Shown here piece by piece: positions 1 through 10,784 of a stretch of 64,000 nt of DNA. The notes under the pieces are model-generated. The model had not been told where the DNA came from and searched no databases. It was given only the letters and a program-made list of their open reading frames with translations. This stretch comes from Phorcus lineatus (lineage: Eukaryota; Mollusca; Gastropoda; Trochida; Trochidae): assembly GCA_921293015.1 (NCBI GenBank), contig OV121087.1, positions 11,358,501 to 11,422,500 of the forward strand, given 5' to 3'. A program made the translations under genes and the position numbers. Every line of letters begins with the position of its first letter. Position 1 is the stretch's first letter.

Positions 1-1463
1 GCGTATCCGTCGTTGAAGTCGTGCCTGTTGTAGCTAAGGCGCTCGAAATCATCACCGCCGGCATCAGAGTGGTGGTGGAATTTCTTGACAAGGTGGTGTT
101 TGCGACCGTGATCGGTGTAGTGTTTTCTGTAGTTGTCCTTCCTGTAGGCATCATTAGCTGCGGCAGCATCAGCGTGTTTTGCAGCAGAGGTTGCATCAGC
201 ATCGGAGTGGGCAAGCTTGAAGCCATCACGTCTTGCGGCAGCGGAATCATGCTGATCGTGGAAGGCGTTGGTGTTACCGGCAGCAGCAGCTTGTCTGTAA
301 TACTCGTTGGCTGCAGAATTGGCATAGCCCTTGCGGTTGTAGTAGGCGCGTCCTCCGTTTCTTGAAGAGTCACGAGCACCAGCTCCGTAGTTACCGAATT
401 TAGCAGCAGCAGCACTTGCAGCCTTACCGTAGTAGCCATGTCCGTCATGTCCAATGGCAGCTATTCCATTACCGTGACCGTGGTAACCATTTCCATAGTT
501 GACACCGTAACCAGCAAGACCGGAACCGATTCCATGTGCGTGACCATGGTAACCGAATCCATGCCCGGCACGCTGTAGAGCTCTGGCAGCAGCGCTAGCA
601 GCTCCAGCCTTCGAGGCAGCGGCACTTCGGGAACCATAACCTCCATTTTGGTTGGCAGCGGCATCATGGGCATTGCGGTAATACTGATCCTTTCCTTGGA
701 CCTCATCAACATGAGACTCAGTAGCGTGTTTGTGTCCTCCAGCCTTGGCAGCAGCGTCGTAGTGACTTCCTGATTTTCCGACGTCGCTGTGTGAGCGGGC
801 GGCCTTATCTCCGTATTGGCTTGCCTTGTTTGCATGGGCGTCATCATGAGCGTATCTGTTTCCAGCGCTGGACCTATCAGCGTGTCTGGCTCCGCTTGCG
901 TGATCACGGTATACGTCAGTCTTGTGGCCGCTGTCAGCGTCGTAGATTTCGTAATCTCCATCTTCGTTGTTGTGTTTATTGTATTTTCGGTCAAAACCAT
1001 AGCCTACTTTAGTGTTTGCAACCTGACCGGCTCTATGCGCATGACTGTTAGCATGGCTATCTTGAGCATGAGCCAGGGATGCTGCTTCATTCCCGGCGAA
1101 CTGATGAGCATGGGCAGCGTTGTAACCGGCGTTGTCGGCGTGAGCACCATCAGCGTATGCGTGTCCGGCACGGGCTTGGCCTTGATCGTCGTAGTGACTG
1201 GCGGCAGCTCCGTGACGTCCTCCTGCACGGCCAACTGAGTTGTGGTAGTTCTGGCCGGCGGCGGCATACCTTCCCCCGTCAGCGTTATGGGCATGAGCGC
1301 CATTACCAGCGCCATGAACATTCACAACGTGTCCTAGACCACCATGACCACGGTTGTAGTAGCCAGCTGCTCCGTAGGCTCGATGTCCTCGGTAGCCGAC
1401 AGGCACGTAGCTACATGTGACGGTGGCGATAAACGCGGCAACAATTACAAGGCACTGAAACAT
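1..1463 (-). CDS. Secreted His/Ala/Gly/Tyr-rich structural-type protein, 5' part (runs off the window)
   Basis: One open frame runs on the minus strand from 1463 to the window edge without a stop, at least 484 codons. It begins with a hydrophobic signal segment (CLVIVAAFIATVTCS), followed by a mature part dominated by His, Ala, Gly, Asn, Asp and Tyr, with many AHA, HAD, YGxG and YYNR motifs, and a basic His-rich stretch near position 100. There are almost no Cys residues in the visible part. An in-frame ATG at 1463 lies inside a good splice acceptor (pyrimidine tract ending TTTCAG, exon from 1454), the same arrangement as in gene A. The true start is therefore probably a short upstream exon, which I could not locate. 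I do not recognise the protein. Its composition fits an extracellular matrix, shell, byssal or adhesive protein. It could also be the N-terminal half of a fourth member of the adjacent family, whose precursors begin the same way. The reading frame is certain; the function is unknown. Confidence 0.75.
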   Translation of the reverse strand, partial: MFQCLVIVAAFIATVTCSYVPVGYRGHRAYGAAGYYNRGHGGLGHVVNVHGAGNGAHAHNADGGRYAAAGQNYHNSVGRAGGRHGAAASHYDDQGQARAGHAYADGAHADNAGYNAAHAHQFAGNEAASLAHAQDSHANSHAHRAGQVANTKVGYGFDRKYNKHNNEDGDYEIYDADSGHKTDVYRDHASGARHADRSSAGNRYAHDDAHANKASQYGDKAARSHSDVGKSGSHYDAAAKAGGHKHATESHVDEVQGKDQYYRNAHDAAANQNGGYGSRSAAASKAGAASAAARALQRAGHGFGYHGHAHGIGSGLAGYGVNYGNGYHGHGNGIAAIGHDGHGYYGKAASAAAAKFGNYGAGARDSSRNGGRAYYNRKGYANSAANEYYRQAAAAGNTNAFHDQHDSAAARRDGFKLAHSDADATSAAKHADAAAANDAYRKDNYRKHYTDHGRKHHLVKKFHHHSDAGGDDFERLSYNRHDFNDGY

Positions 1464-1499
1464 AAAGAAAATAAGATTACTCTCTAATAACGTTGTCGT

Positions 1500-4140
1500 C
1501 ATTAATTTTTTTAGTTTCACTTATACCTCTTTTGATGGTTTGTTAATGTCCATCTTGTTGGTTTATTACTTGAAATTCGCCTTTAAAGGATACCATATTA
1601 AATATTTAGTACCTATATCCAATTCATTCATTGAGAGTAACTTTCAAATTCCACTATAGTGCGAAAAGATACAATCAAAAGTATACCATCATCCTTAGAA
1701 ATAAGTATTGTGACTTTAGTAACTTTTTAGTTTCAAGTAGGTATGGTAAATGTCCGTAATCGCATATAACATAGGGTTGTATTTGGTGAAGAGTTAGTAG
1801 AGTAACATAATGAGGTAGTATTAAGTAACTAAAGCGTCTGTTAATTGCAAATGAAATTGATTAATGATTTCAAAGTTAATTTTTACAATAAATTTTCCTG
1901 ATGCCGTATTTGCTAATTTGACCTATAACGTTTTTGTAAATAAGTTCTAACATCCTCTGCTTTGTACCGCTGGTACCGTTTGCTTAAACTATGCTTGTAT
2001 TCATAATGCACTAAAAGTGACGTTCATATCATCATTGTCGTCCTTGTCACTAAATGTACGATTTTACTAATTACAATATCCCACGAAGGATGTTGGTATG
2101 GTCGATTAAGTTATTTAGGTGTATTGAAAAGGCCACCAATAAATTGCGTTCGGTTTCCTTCCGATGTAATTACTTGCCTAATGAACACTAAGTACATTTC
2201 ATACGTTAAACTGTAAAGTATAGGTATTCCTTGTCTTACACCAATCTCCTTTTTTCCTGTATTCATTCGCAATCTGGGAAGACCGTTACTATTTGTAAAA
2301 TTAATTTTGGTTTGATACTCTCTGTTACAATTGTGATAATTACCTTCTTCATCTCTCCGATTTCAAAGACTTTAAAGGACCTTGTTATCATGCTTCGAAA
2401 TTTGCTTTTGCTACCAATGATAACCTTTTACTACTAGAACTCTACCTTGGAAGTACTGAAAGGATTTTTACACCACACTGTCTTTGATTTCCTTTGACAC
2501 TTCACACCCTGAAGGCACGAAAAGGAAACGTAAGTTTCTTACTCACTGAATAAAAAAACCAATATAATTTTTTTTCGAAGCTGTCCACGGACCTATCACT
2601 TATTGATTATTTACATGTTTCATGCCCCTCTCTCTTTCCTACCTTCATACTGCCAGTCCTGATCTAGCCGACTCAACCTTGTCCGTCGGTCTCTACAACG
2701 GGTCTGCATCGCTCCGGATCATCCCTCCCTTTTAAAGTGAACCTCTTGAGCACTTAAACTTTTATGACAGCGTAATAAGGAGCTGCGTCTTTCGTCATCA
2801 GAATCTGCTCTCTTTTACGTGCTCGAGTCATCATTGCGGAAAATAGCTCTGCAATGAAATGTACCTAATTTTTAGGAGTTTTATTTCACTTATGAATATT
2901 ATGGGTCTCTCATCCTGATGCCTCCATTTAAATTTCCCTCGTCTTGTAGGTTTATGTGGGGTTATAATTTTTTCAGGCTTGGTCTTTAATGCAACTCTTC
3001 GTAAAAATGCTGATTCACAATTCATTTGTGGCTTGCTCATGAATAATTGTTTGCAATTTTAATACCCCCTGGGTGTTTCTTTACCTTAAAAAGAATCATT
3101 GTTATTCACGATTGTCTCGTTCAGTCTCATCTTAAGAAAAAACGATATAATAATAGAATTTATATTCATTATTTGTTGGAAAACATTTACATTTGGGATT
3201 TATAGGCTCTTTTCTCGGTGTCACTTCGGTATAATAAGCGCCAACAGACTCGTTCAGGAGATCACTGTGATGTAAAGTAATTTTATGTTCAAAGCTTTGA
3301 CATTCTGCAAAAAAATAATTTCGACATTTTTTAAATGTTATATGACAGTGAACATTGCACTTTTACAAATCGTTTTCATACTGCATTAACAACACGGGCA
3401 TCAAAGGATGATCGTTTCATTTCCATAAAGCTACTCGGATAACAAGCATTGTTTCTTAAAGATTGTCAAAGAAATTACAAGGACATGCTTCAGAGATGTA
3501 TTTTTCATGCATCCGTTGTGATTGACGTTAAAACATTTTCACAGAATTTTCGTGGAATATGGTGAGTTTCAAAGAACGTTTAAGAGATATTGCGTGAGTG
3601 GTTTGATGAACAAATACCAAACGCTATGAAAGTTGTGATTTTATTGAAAGGAACAAACTATAGGTGAAAAAGTATCATTTTGGTACACATACTGATAGTA
3701 CAGTGACAGTAGGTTGATACTAAGTCGCAATGTTGACCTAAAACCGAAAAAGTTTGCCCGTTAATTAATAAACCGTAATTTTGGAAACTTAGCTAAAACA
3801 CAGGGAAGAACATACTGCAATTGGTTCTTTTTATAACTCGCTTTCGCAAAAATAAATAGTGTGATTTCGTTTGCTGAAAAACATATTGCTGTTTCTCGAT
3901 TTTCAGTAAAAACTCGTGTACTTATTTTAGATTTGTTGTCAAAGAATGAACATGGGAGATGTTTTTTTTATTGATATTAAGATAAGGGTATTCAGGTACT
4001 ATTCAAAGCAAAGTAATATGACATGAAAAACGGAGTGAATCTGAATGCAAATGATTTCTTGAAAAATACACATCTAGTAATAGATAATCGAAATTCGAAA
4101 ATTATTTTCCCAATGCTATATGTTAGGCAAACAAATAGAA
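1500..4140. other. Non-coding stretch upstream of the His-rich gene
   Basis: AT-rich sequence with only short chance ORFs. It probably contains the first intron and promoter of the His-rich gene, but I found no ATG micro-exon with a matching donor. A copy of a dispersed repeat lies near 3690-3930. Confidence 0.4.
3690..3930 (+). repeat. Dispersed repeat, copy 1
   Basis: The block shares ordered motifs with two copies in gene A (12,060-12,460 and 12,560-12,970): ACAGTGACA..., GTCGCAAT, CGTAATTTTGGAAACTTA, CTAAAACA and GCTGTTT...GATTTTCA. The match is divergent but collinear, so it is an old interspersed element. A shorter fourth match is near 25,190-25,280. Confidence 0.5.
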
Positions 4141-4147
4141 TTAGTGA

Positions 4148-4221
4148 CTTTCTGAAATAAAGTAAAGTAAACCCTTTTTACAAACTTTCTGAAATAAAGT
4201 AAAGTAAACCCTTTTTACAAA
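4148..4221. repeat. Tandem duplication, 2 x 37 bp
   Basis: Two identical 37-bp units, beginning CTTTCTGAAATAAAGTAAAG, lie directly next to each other (4148-4184 and 4185-4221), followed by the first bases of a third. The perfect identity indicates a recent slippage or duplication event. Confidence 0.9.
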
Positions 4222-4224
4222 CTT

Positions 4225-7200
4225 TACATTTTATTTCAATAACATACCATTCTATTGTTGATTTTAAAAACTGTTTCCATGAAGACATAGTTATAAAATC
4301 GTTGAAAATAGACTATTAAGCTCCAGACAACGACGGAGTGGCAACCGACATGACAATGAAAGTATGTTCTATATTTAGCAGATTAGGATGAGCAACTACA
4401 TGATCGTTACCATAGCATATACACACATCTTAATAGTAAATTAATAAATACAAGTGATAGCGCTGACCCTTCCCTGTGACCTTAAATATATCTCCGGGTC
4501 AAAGTCGATACCGTTACATTCAACTCTGTTGTTATGGTATTGCTGGACATATCTGCGGCCATCAAACAAGAAGTAAATAGTTCATGTAGCCTGTAAGTAA
4601 CGCTGATTGACTTCAAATTAACTTCATTTTGAGGGGTTCATCCGCTCGTATCCTTGATTCATTTGCATTTACGGGGAGATGCACTTGGCCAGCAATGTCA
4701 CTCTGAATTAGTATTTTTTTATCAAGACCTTTTCGCTGACATGAAGTAAATAAAGAGATATAATATTCATACGCTATTTCTATTCTATTATGTAACAGGT
4801 AAGATATTCTAATAGATTGTTAACAATCTAATGATTTTATTGAAATGTGTTTGAATTAAGGTGGGGTGTTAAGGTTTGAATAGGTTATGAGTGTAAAAAA
4901 ATTATCTAATTTTGTTCATGTAGAGAACATTAATACGTTTGTCTATTTCCTGACATATTTATGAATTGAAAAAATACTTGATATTGTTCAGGAAGTTCTG
5001 TAAAGGTAAAACATAATTCATTAAGGTTACGACTTATTTTTTAGATACAAGAATTGCCTCTCCCCAGTATTTTAAAGTTTAAAGTTATCATCTAACTTAT
5101 ACTAGTGTTATCAAACAAAACATGAATTACAGAAGTATTTTTTTTCTTCGATCAGTTCATCGTCAGGATTTATTTACACAATTACCGAAAACTAAAATCA
5201 TTTATCATATAGAACTGCTCTTCAACCAATTTCTTTGCGGAATAATGTATTTGTGTATTGATGATGCCAGTAAATGATTTGTCAAATGGCCTAAGAACCC
5301 AACATTTGGAAAATATATGTATAATCATTTGTGAAAGCAACAGAAGGGAAGAACACAGGATCCCTGTGTACATAATACTTTATATATTAAAAGCTAAGCA
5401 TTTAACCAAGTACATATTATATATAGGGGAACATTATAGTGTTCTTTATAATTTGAAATATTTGCAGTGATTTTTTACATAAACTTCATCAGCCACAGTG
5501 TGTAATAATGTAATGTATTGTTTAATTATACTGCTTCTTTTAAAATTCAATAAAGGTTGATACTTATGTATATGTTGGTCACCAAAATAATTAATTTTAT
5601 TAAATAATCGAGAATACATGAGAAGGAAATTCGTGAAAAATAACCAACTGTAATGTATGTTAGACTATGTTTCACGAATTTATTACTTAAAAAGCATTTC
5701 TAATCTTAATCGTCAATGACCAGAAACTTTCATTATTTCAATTGCTATAATTACTTAAGATTTTTTTTCTAAAATAATTTTATTTTCGTTGCTTGCCCAT
5801 ATGGGATACATTCATATATCAGTTGATACGTCGATACCGTTCCCTTATACATGCTACCCATGTTCTCAACATGCGTTCCACGCTTTACCAGTCAATGGAA
5901 AACATGTTTTTCTACTAAAAATAGAATCAACGTTTATCAATCCACTGTAGCAAAGTAAATGAAAATGCTGTGTTAACACTCGAAGGATTGCATTTTCGTA
6001 TCTAACGTTATTTTAAGTAGTTAAATTCCATATTTTTAGAGACGTTTTAGATTTGTCATCACTGAAACATAGACAAAGACTTTGTAACATTAAAAAGCTG
6101 ACAATCGAAATGACCAGGACAGCCAATGAGCAGAGGAATCCTGAAAACGCAATACAGTGACGTCATCCCCATGAATAATCTTTATCAATGTCATACTATT
6201 GATATCTTTTGGATAAAAACATATTTTACGTAATAGGTATCTAAACAAAATAAACAATAATCCTCGTTATTGTCTTTCCTTATAGCTCACAAATCAAGGC
6301 ACTGTAATACAACAAGTGACTGTCGATGACATTTGATCTCCAAAACAGCTAAAACTGAATTATTCGCAGTCGGATTGGGCGTGGATAAGAATTAAACTCT
6401 TGTGGATTGAAAACCTGTCAGTTTGTGAAAACACGACACTTAATACGGACATGAAATCGTCATTTACGACCTAGTTATGTACATAAATGCATCACAAACA
6501 GTGCGAAGTGTAAAACGACACCGGTTTAGTTGAGCATCTTTTCCTTATTTTTTAAAACAAATGACATCCTGAAAAAAACAATGAATTGATTGCTTTTTAA
6601 CCAACATTATAAAACATATCAAATTCGAAGTTAAAAGGGGACTAGCATGTTTTTAAGAATACAAATTTTTAACAAATTTTCCCGATTAAGAATTAGTTAA
6701 TGTATTATCTTCAGAGGGTCAAAACATCTCACTACTCTACCCCATAATCCGTAGTCGTATAGCAAATAAGTGTGCATTAAGCAAAAACCACTGGCGGCCT
6801 TATTTGTGTAGTAAAATTTCATATCTGAAATTCGACCGAACAAAAAATTTTGATCTCGCTTGCTTTTTACACTTTCTTAATAAATTTAGATATCGTGTCA
6901 ATTGTGGAATTATTTTCAGACAATTGATAAAAAGAACCTGAAAATTAAAACAATATATTCTATTGTCATGGAGAAAAGTAGTCTTTTTTTCTTTCTTTTT
7001 TTTATGCCTAAACTTTTGTTTAAAAGAATGGTATATTTAGTATGAGGTTTTTTTCATGTAAAGAAAGATTGGAGTAATGTGAATGTTGAGTGGTGTGGGG
7101 GGTTATATTGGTCACTAACATCAATTTGTATAGGACTTGAAAATGGTGTTATATGTTGATGAAATTGGTTGCTTTAGTGCTTTCTATTTGTCCAATTTCT

Positions 7201-7555
7201 AAAAATTGTTAGGATCAATAACATTGAATAATGTTGTTTGAAAGTCATCCTACCTAGATTATGTATCAGTGACGAATCAAGGTATGTTGGATAGCGGACA
7301 GAAACGGTTTCCTCGATGTCCACTGAATGAGCTCGTTTTTCACGAAATATAAATCTTTAACAACTCAGTCCTCAATAAAAGCTTAAAAGAAGATCAAAGA
7401 CTTCTAAAAGTCATCAAACAAGTGAAGAGCGTCCCGTTGCATTCCCCAGTGCTATAAAGATGATATTAATGACTCCTGCAGATTCAGCAAAAATGATAAA
7501 CCAATGGTAACTGTTCTGTAAATAATCACATTATTTCATGTGTTTAGAGCGGACA
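4225..7555. other. No gene seen
   Basis: AT-rich intergenic sequence with frequent stops in all frames. The short open frames near 5,180-5,470 have no codon bias, splice context or recognisable motifs. Confidence 0.5.
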
Positions 7556-7557
7556 TC

Positions 7558-7835
7558 GGTTTAGTTTCACTGACATAACTATGAAGCTCATCTCATGCGT
7601 TTGAAAATACACTTTGTGTTCATAATTCGAAATTTAAAAAAATCAAAAGTATTGGTAAATATAAATTCTTGGATTTAGAAAACAGGAAATCGGTTAAGTT
7701 ATGATATTCGCCAACAAATCTATAAAGATCATCCCATGCATTTTGAAATACACTTAAGGTTCATGATTTGATTTTTGAAAATAAATCTAATGGTATTACG
7801 GAATACAAGTTTTATGGATTAAGAAAATAATTGCA
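7558..7835. repeat. Divergent tandem duplication, about 130 bp
   Basis: Two adjacent blocks (about 7558-7690 and 7692-7835) share GGTTWAGTT, a 'TATRAAGMTCATCYCATGC' segment, 'TTTGAAAATACACTT' and 'GGTTCAT' in the same order. They look like an old local duplication of non-coding DNA. Confidence 0.5.
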
Positions 7836-7969
7836 AGGAGATGTTCCGGTGTAGAGACTAACACATTTATCAAGTAAGTAAAACTGAACATTTCAACATG
7901 GAAAATATGCACGCATGATAAGGAACATTTACACAATTAATCAAATAAGGCTAACGTTCAGATTGTTTA

Positions 7970-8115
7970 TATAGTAAACCCTGGTTATAATGCCCCTGGT
8001 TATAATGCCAAATTTGATATAATGCCAAACTGGATATAATGCCATGTTTATGCCAGAACATATTTCCTGCACTTATGTTTCACTGGTTTTAATGCCAAAC
8101 TGGATATATACTTTT
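7970..8115. mobile_element. Pogo/Tc1-mariner-like terminal sequence, MITE remnant
   Basis: The sequence contains five short repeats of the form CTGGNTATAATGCC or variants, spaced 15-40 bp apart (for example CCCTGGTTATAATGCC at about 7979). Reiterated 'CTGGATATAATGCC' blocks are typical of the ends of pogo-type elements. No transposase frame is nearby and I did not find the opposite terminus, so this is best read as a MITE or solo end. Confidence 0.45.
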
Positions 8116-8537
8116 TCTGGAACAAAAGTCAGTTTTCACTTACTAAAATGCCAATGAAACAACACTATTTAAGATATTGTTTTAACTAATTAAGGTTGAT
8201 TGGCATGGCTCAAGGGTTAGCTTTTGATTATTCTTGATCAAGTGATGATATGCTGGTCGACTGTATAAGATAGTTGATAGGGTGGAAGTTTAAAAAAGGA
8301 CAACTTAAAAAAATATGATTTCTTATATTTGAGCGAATTTCTTCAGAGAAGTGATATTGTCTTTAAGGATGTTGTGGTAACGGTGAATATATTCAGAAAT
8401 GCCATATATGGAGTCCCTGTTACTGACTAAATATAACTATTGAATTTATACTTCATCGCAATATCACCTTATGGAATGAATAAACAAAGAAAAATATTAT
8501 TAGGTTTATGTCGTTTCTATGCACTATATTTCTGATG

Positions 8538-8774
8538 TCAGCCATTAATTTTGCTATAGGAAACATTACCAGTTGGGTCTAACACAGAAATGAACGGTGG
8601 GGTAGCACCTGGAATGTCATGTGCAATACTTAACTGATCGCTTAAAGTGAGGTACTGCAACGATGGGCGAGGGTTGCTTGATGGAAGGCTAACCCGCTCC
8701 ATTGCTCGATACACAGTTTGAAGGGCTGATTTACTGCCCATAACCCCCATCCCATAAGACGTGAGAGGTTTTTT
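8538..8774 (-). pseudogene. Unrecognised protein-like ORF, possible exon or retrogene relic
   Basis: The minus frame is open from about 8774 to a TGA at 8538, with balanced, non-repetitive composition: GSKSALQTVYRAMER near the start, PSLQYLTLSDQL in the middle and PPFISVLDPTGNVSY near the end. It reads more like real protein than the surrounding chance ORFs. The last motif resembles the 'sv.D..G...Y' entry of adenylate-forming domains, but I cannot place it in a family. No convincing splice signals flank it. It could be a lost exon, a processed fragment or a chance ORF. Confidence 0.25.
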
Positions 8775-8834
8775 GTGTCACTCTTGGTCCATGAATTAGT
8801 TCGAAGCTTGCCTCTGTCCATCTGGTAAGATGGT

Positions 8835-9175
8835 TGTAGTAGTACTAGTAATAGTAGACTAGTGGCAGCAGTAGTAGTAGTAGTAGACGACGACTAGTAG
8901 TGGTAGTAGACTAGAAGTAGTAGTAGTAGTAGACTAGTAGTAGTAGTTGTATCAGTAGTAGTAGTAGTAGTAGTTGTATCAGTAGTAGTAGTAGTAGTAG
9001 TTGCATCAGTAGTAGTAGTAGTAGTAGTAGACTAGTAGTAGTAGTAGTAGTAGTAGTAGTAGAAGTAGTAGACTAGTAGTAGTTGTATCAGTAGTAGTAG
9101 TAGTAGTAGTTGTTGTTGTATCAGTAGTAGTAGTAGTAGTAGTAGACTAGTAGTAGTAGTAGGATTAGTAGTGGT
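8835..9175. repeat. Compound (GTA)n microsatellite
   Basis: About 340 bp of (GTA/TAG)n, interrupted by recurring 'GACTAG' and 'TTGTATCAG' blocks. The interruptions recur, so part of the array has grown as a higher-order unit. Open frames here are repeat artefacts. Confidence 0.95.
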
Positions 9176-9179
9176 AGAA

Positions 9180-9970
9180 TTTCTAGTCTTGACTTGAACT
9201 TTGAGCATCTGACAGGCAACTGGTTGTGTTCTATTCAGGGAGTGTTCCGTACCAGTTGACCGAGGTCATATGTTGCCCTGCGCTTGGAGCAATCAACGTG
9301 CATGTCTATACGTACTGTGCAAATTGACTTGATAATTATCATTGTTGAACGTTTTCTCTGACTGAAGGCAAAGTAAATTATCTCAAATCAATATTTTTCA
9401 CTTAAAAATGATTTTATTTTATTTGATGATATTAACATTAAAGTTATGGCTTTGGAAACAGAAAAAGAAAACTAATAGTTATGATGTGAATTTCATCATT
9501 AAGTTCGATTATAGTATCAACAATTAATTGTTTTGCAATGAAGGCCTTTTCTCCGTTCACTAATGTTTATAGTGCTATCTGTAGCATACATATTCGATTC
9601 CTTATCACAAGTTTGCGTTGAAGACCAATTCGCATCGATTGACAGAAGCGTACGTAAAATAACGTCCGTTCATTCTATTTAACTGACCAGAGATGTAGGT
9701 TCATGTATTAGTTATGTCGTTGTATTGTCCTCATAAGCAGAGAGATAAAGTGCAAATATCATATAACTGCTATAGGATAACGTGTAGAACCAAAATTTAT
9801 TATCGTTAACCATTCATATTCGATATTTAGTTCGTATTCGAAAGTTGTCATTGAGGTTTATATTTTTAAAAATGTTATGATACGTGTTGACAAAAATTCA
9901 AATTTAGCTTATGTTTTTCATCAGTCTGATTAAAATCGACCGTGTTCCGAGGAATAAAAGTTTCAAAATA
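9180..9970. other. No gene seen
   Basis: AT-rich non-coding sequence between the microsatellite and a tRNA-like repeat; no supported open frame or splice context. Confidence 0.4.
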
Positions 9971-9974
9971 TTGA

Positions 9975-10056
9975 CTCTATCGAGATTCGAACTCTATATC
10001 TGTCTATGCTATCCTCTCCACAACGGTCTGACCGCAGCCTCACTGCTCGCACGTGT
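9975..10056 (-). mobile_element. tRNA-derived SINE head
   Basis: On the minus strand the block starts near CACGTGCGAGCAGTGAGG and carries a Pol III B-box-like GAGTTCGAATCTC (9980-9992). A second copy of the first part is on the plus strand at 55,846-55,888, which shows that it is dispersed. No intact cloverleaf can be folded, so I call it a SINE and not a tRNA gene. Confidence 0.5.
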
Positions 10057-10059
10057 GTA

Positions 10060-10780
10060 GAAAGAGACAGAAGAGAACATTTAATATCATAAGGTTAGTC
10101 CAAATAAAAAGACGAGATCATGAAGTACAGATGGTAGTTTTATTTACACCATATTAAAGGTCTGATGAATAAGAATTAATCGCTTGCAAGTTTATTTGAT
10201 GACAAAAAGTAATGAACACGGCAGGATAGATAAAGATGACAACAACAACGTACGTTTGTCATTATTTCAAAACGTGAGACAAATGGAAATGATTTACTGA
10301 TTAGTTAATTGTCAACACTTTATTAACACGATAGTAGATTAACACCATAAAACATACGAAAGGGTAACGGGAACATTTCCCAAAAAATTACAGTAAGAAC
10401 AAGACCGTTAAAAATAAACGAACATTCATATATAATCGTTTTTAAAATATTCGCCCCTTCATCGAACGAATACGTTGTGCCACTGAGGCATCTGACAACG
10501 AGATATCGTAGAGAAAATATTATTTTAAAAGTTCTTACACTAGTTTTCATGACTGCCTCTAAGTAATAAAGAATAAAGAAGGTTTGTCAATTTTAGATTA
10601 TATACACACCAAGTGATATATAAACTTATCAAGCTTTTGTTGTCTTTATAATTATAATTATGTGATAACCAAATCTTAGTAATCTAACATTTGTTTCATT
10701 GCTGTTTTTATTATGAGTTGTTGGAAGTTGTTGTTATGGAGATGTTTCCAAGAGCAGCCTTTTGCGATTTCATGAAGACA
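10060..10780. other. 3' flank of gene A
   Basis: No gene is seen. The only supported element is a polyadenylation signal at 10,707-10,712 on the minus strand. Confidence 0.4.
10707..10712 (-). terminator. AATAAA polyadenylation signal of gene A
   Basis: The first AATAAA on the minus strand downstream of the gene A stop (TAG at 10785-10787), about 75 bp after it. The position is plausible for a short 3' UTR. Confidence 0.5.
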
Positions 10781-10784
10781 TCTT

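Noticed and set aside
461-1321. Open frames in other phases and on the plus strand over the His-rich gene
   Set aside because: They are shadows of the repetitive coding frame 1463-1, which has the signal peptide and splice acceptor.
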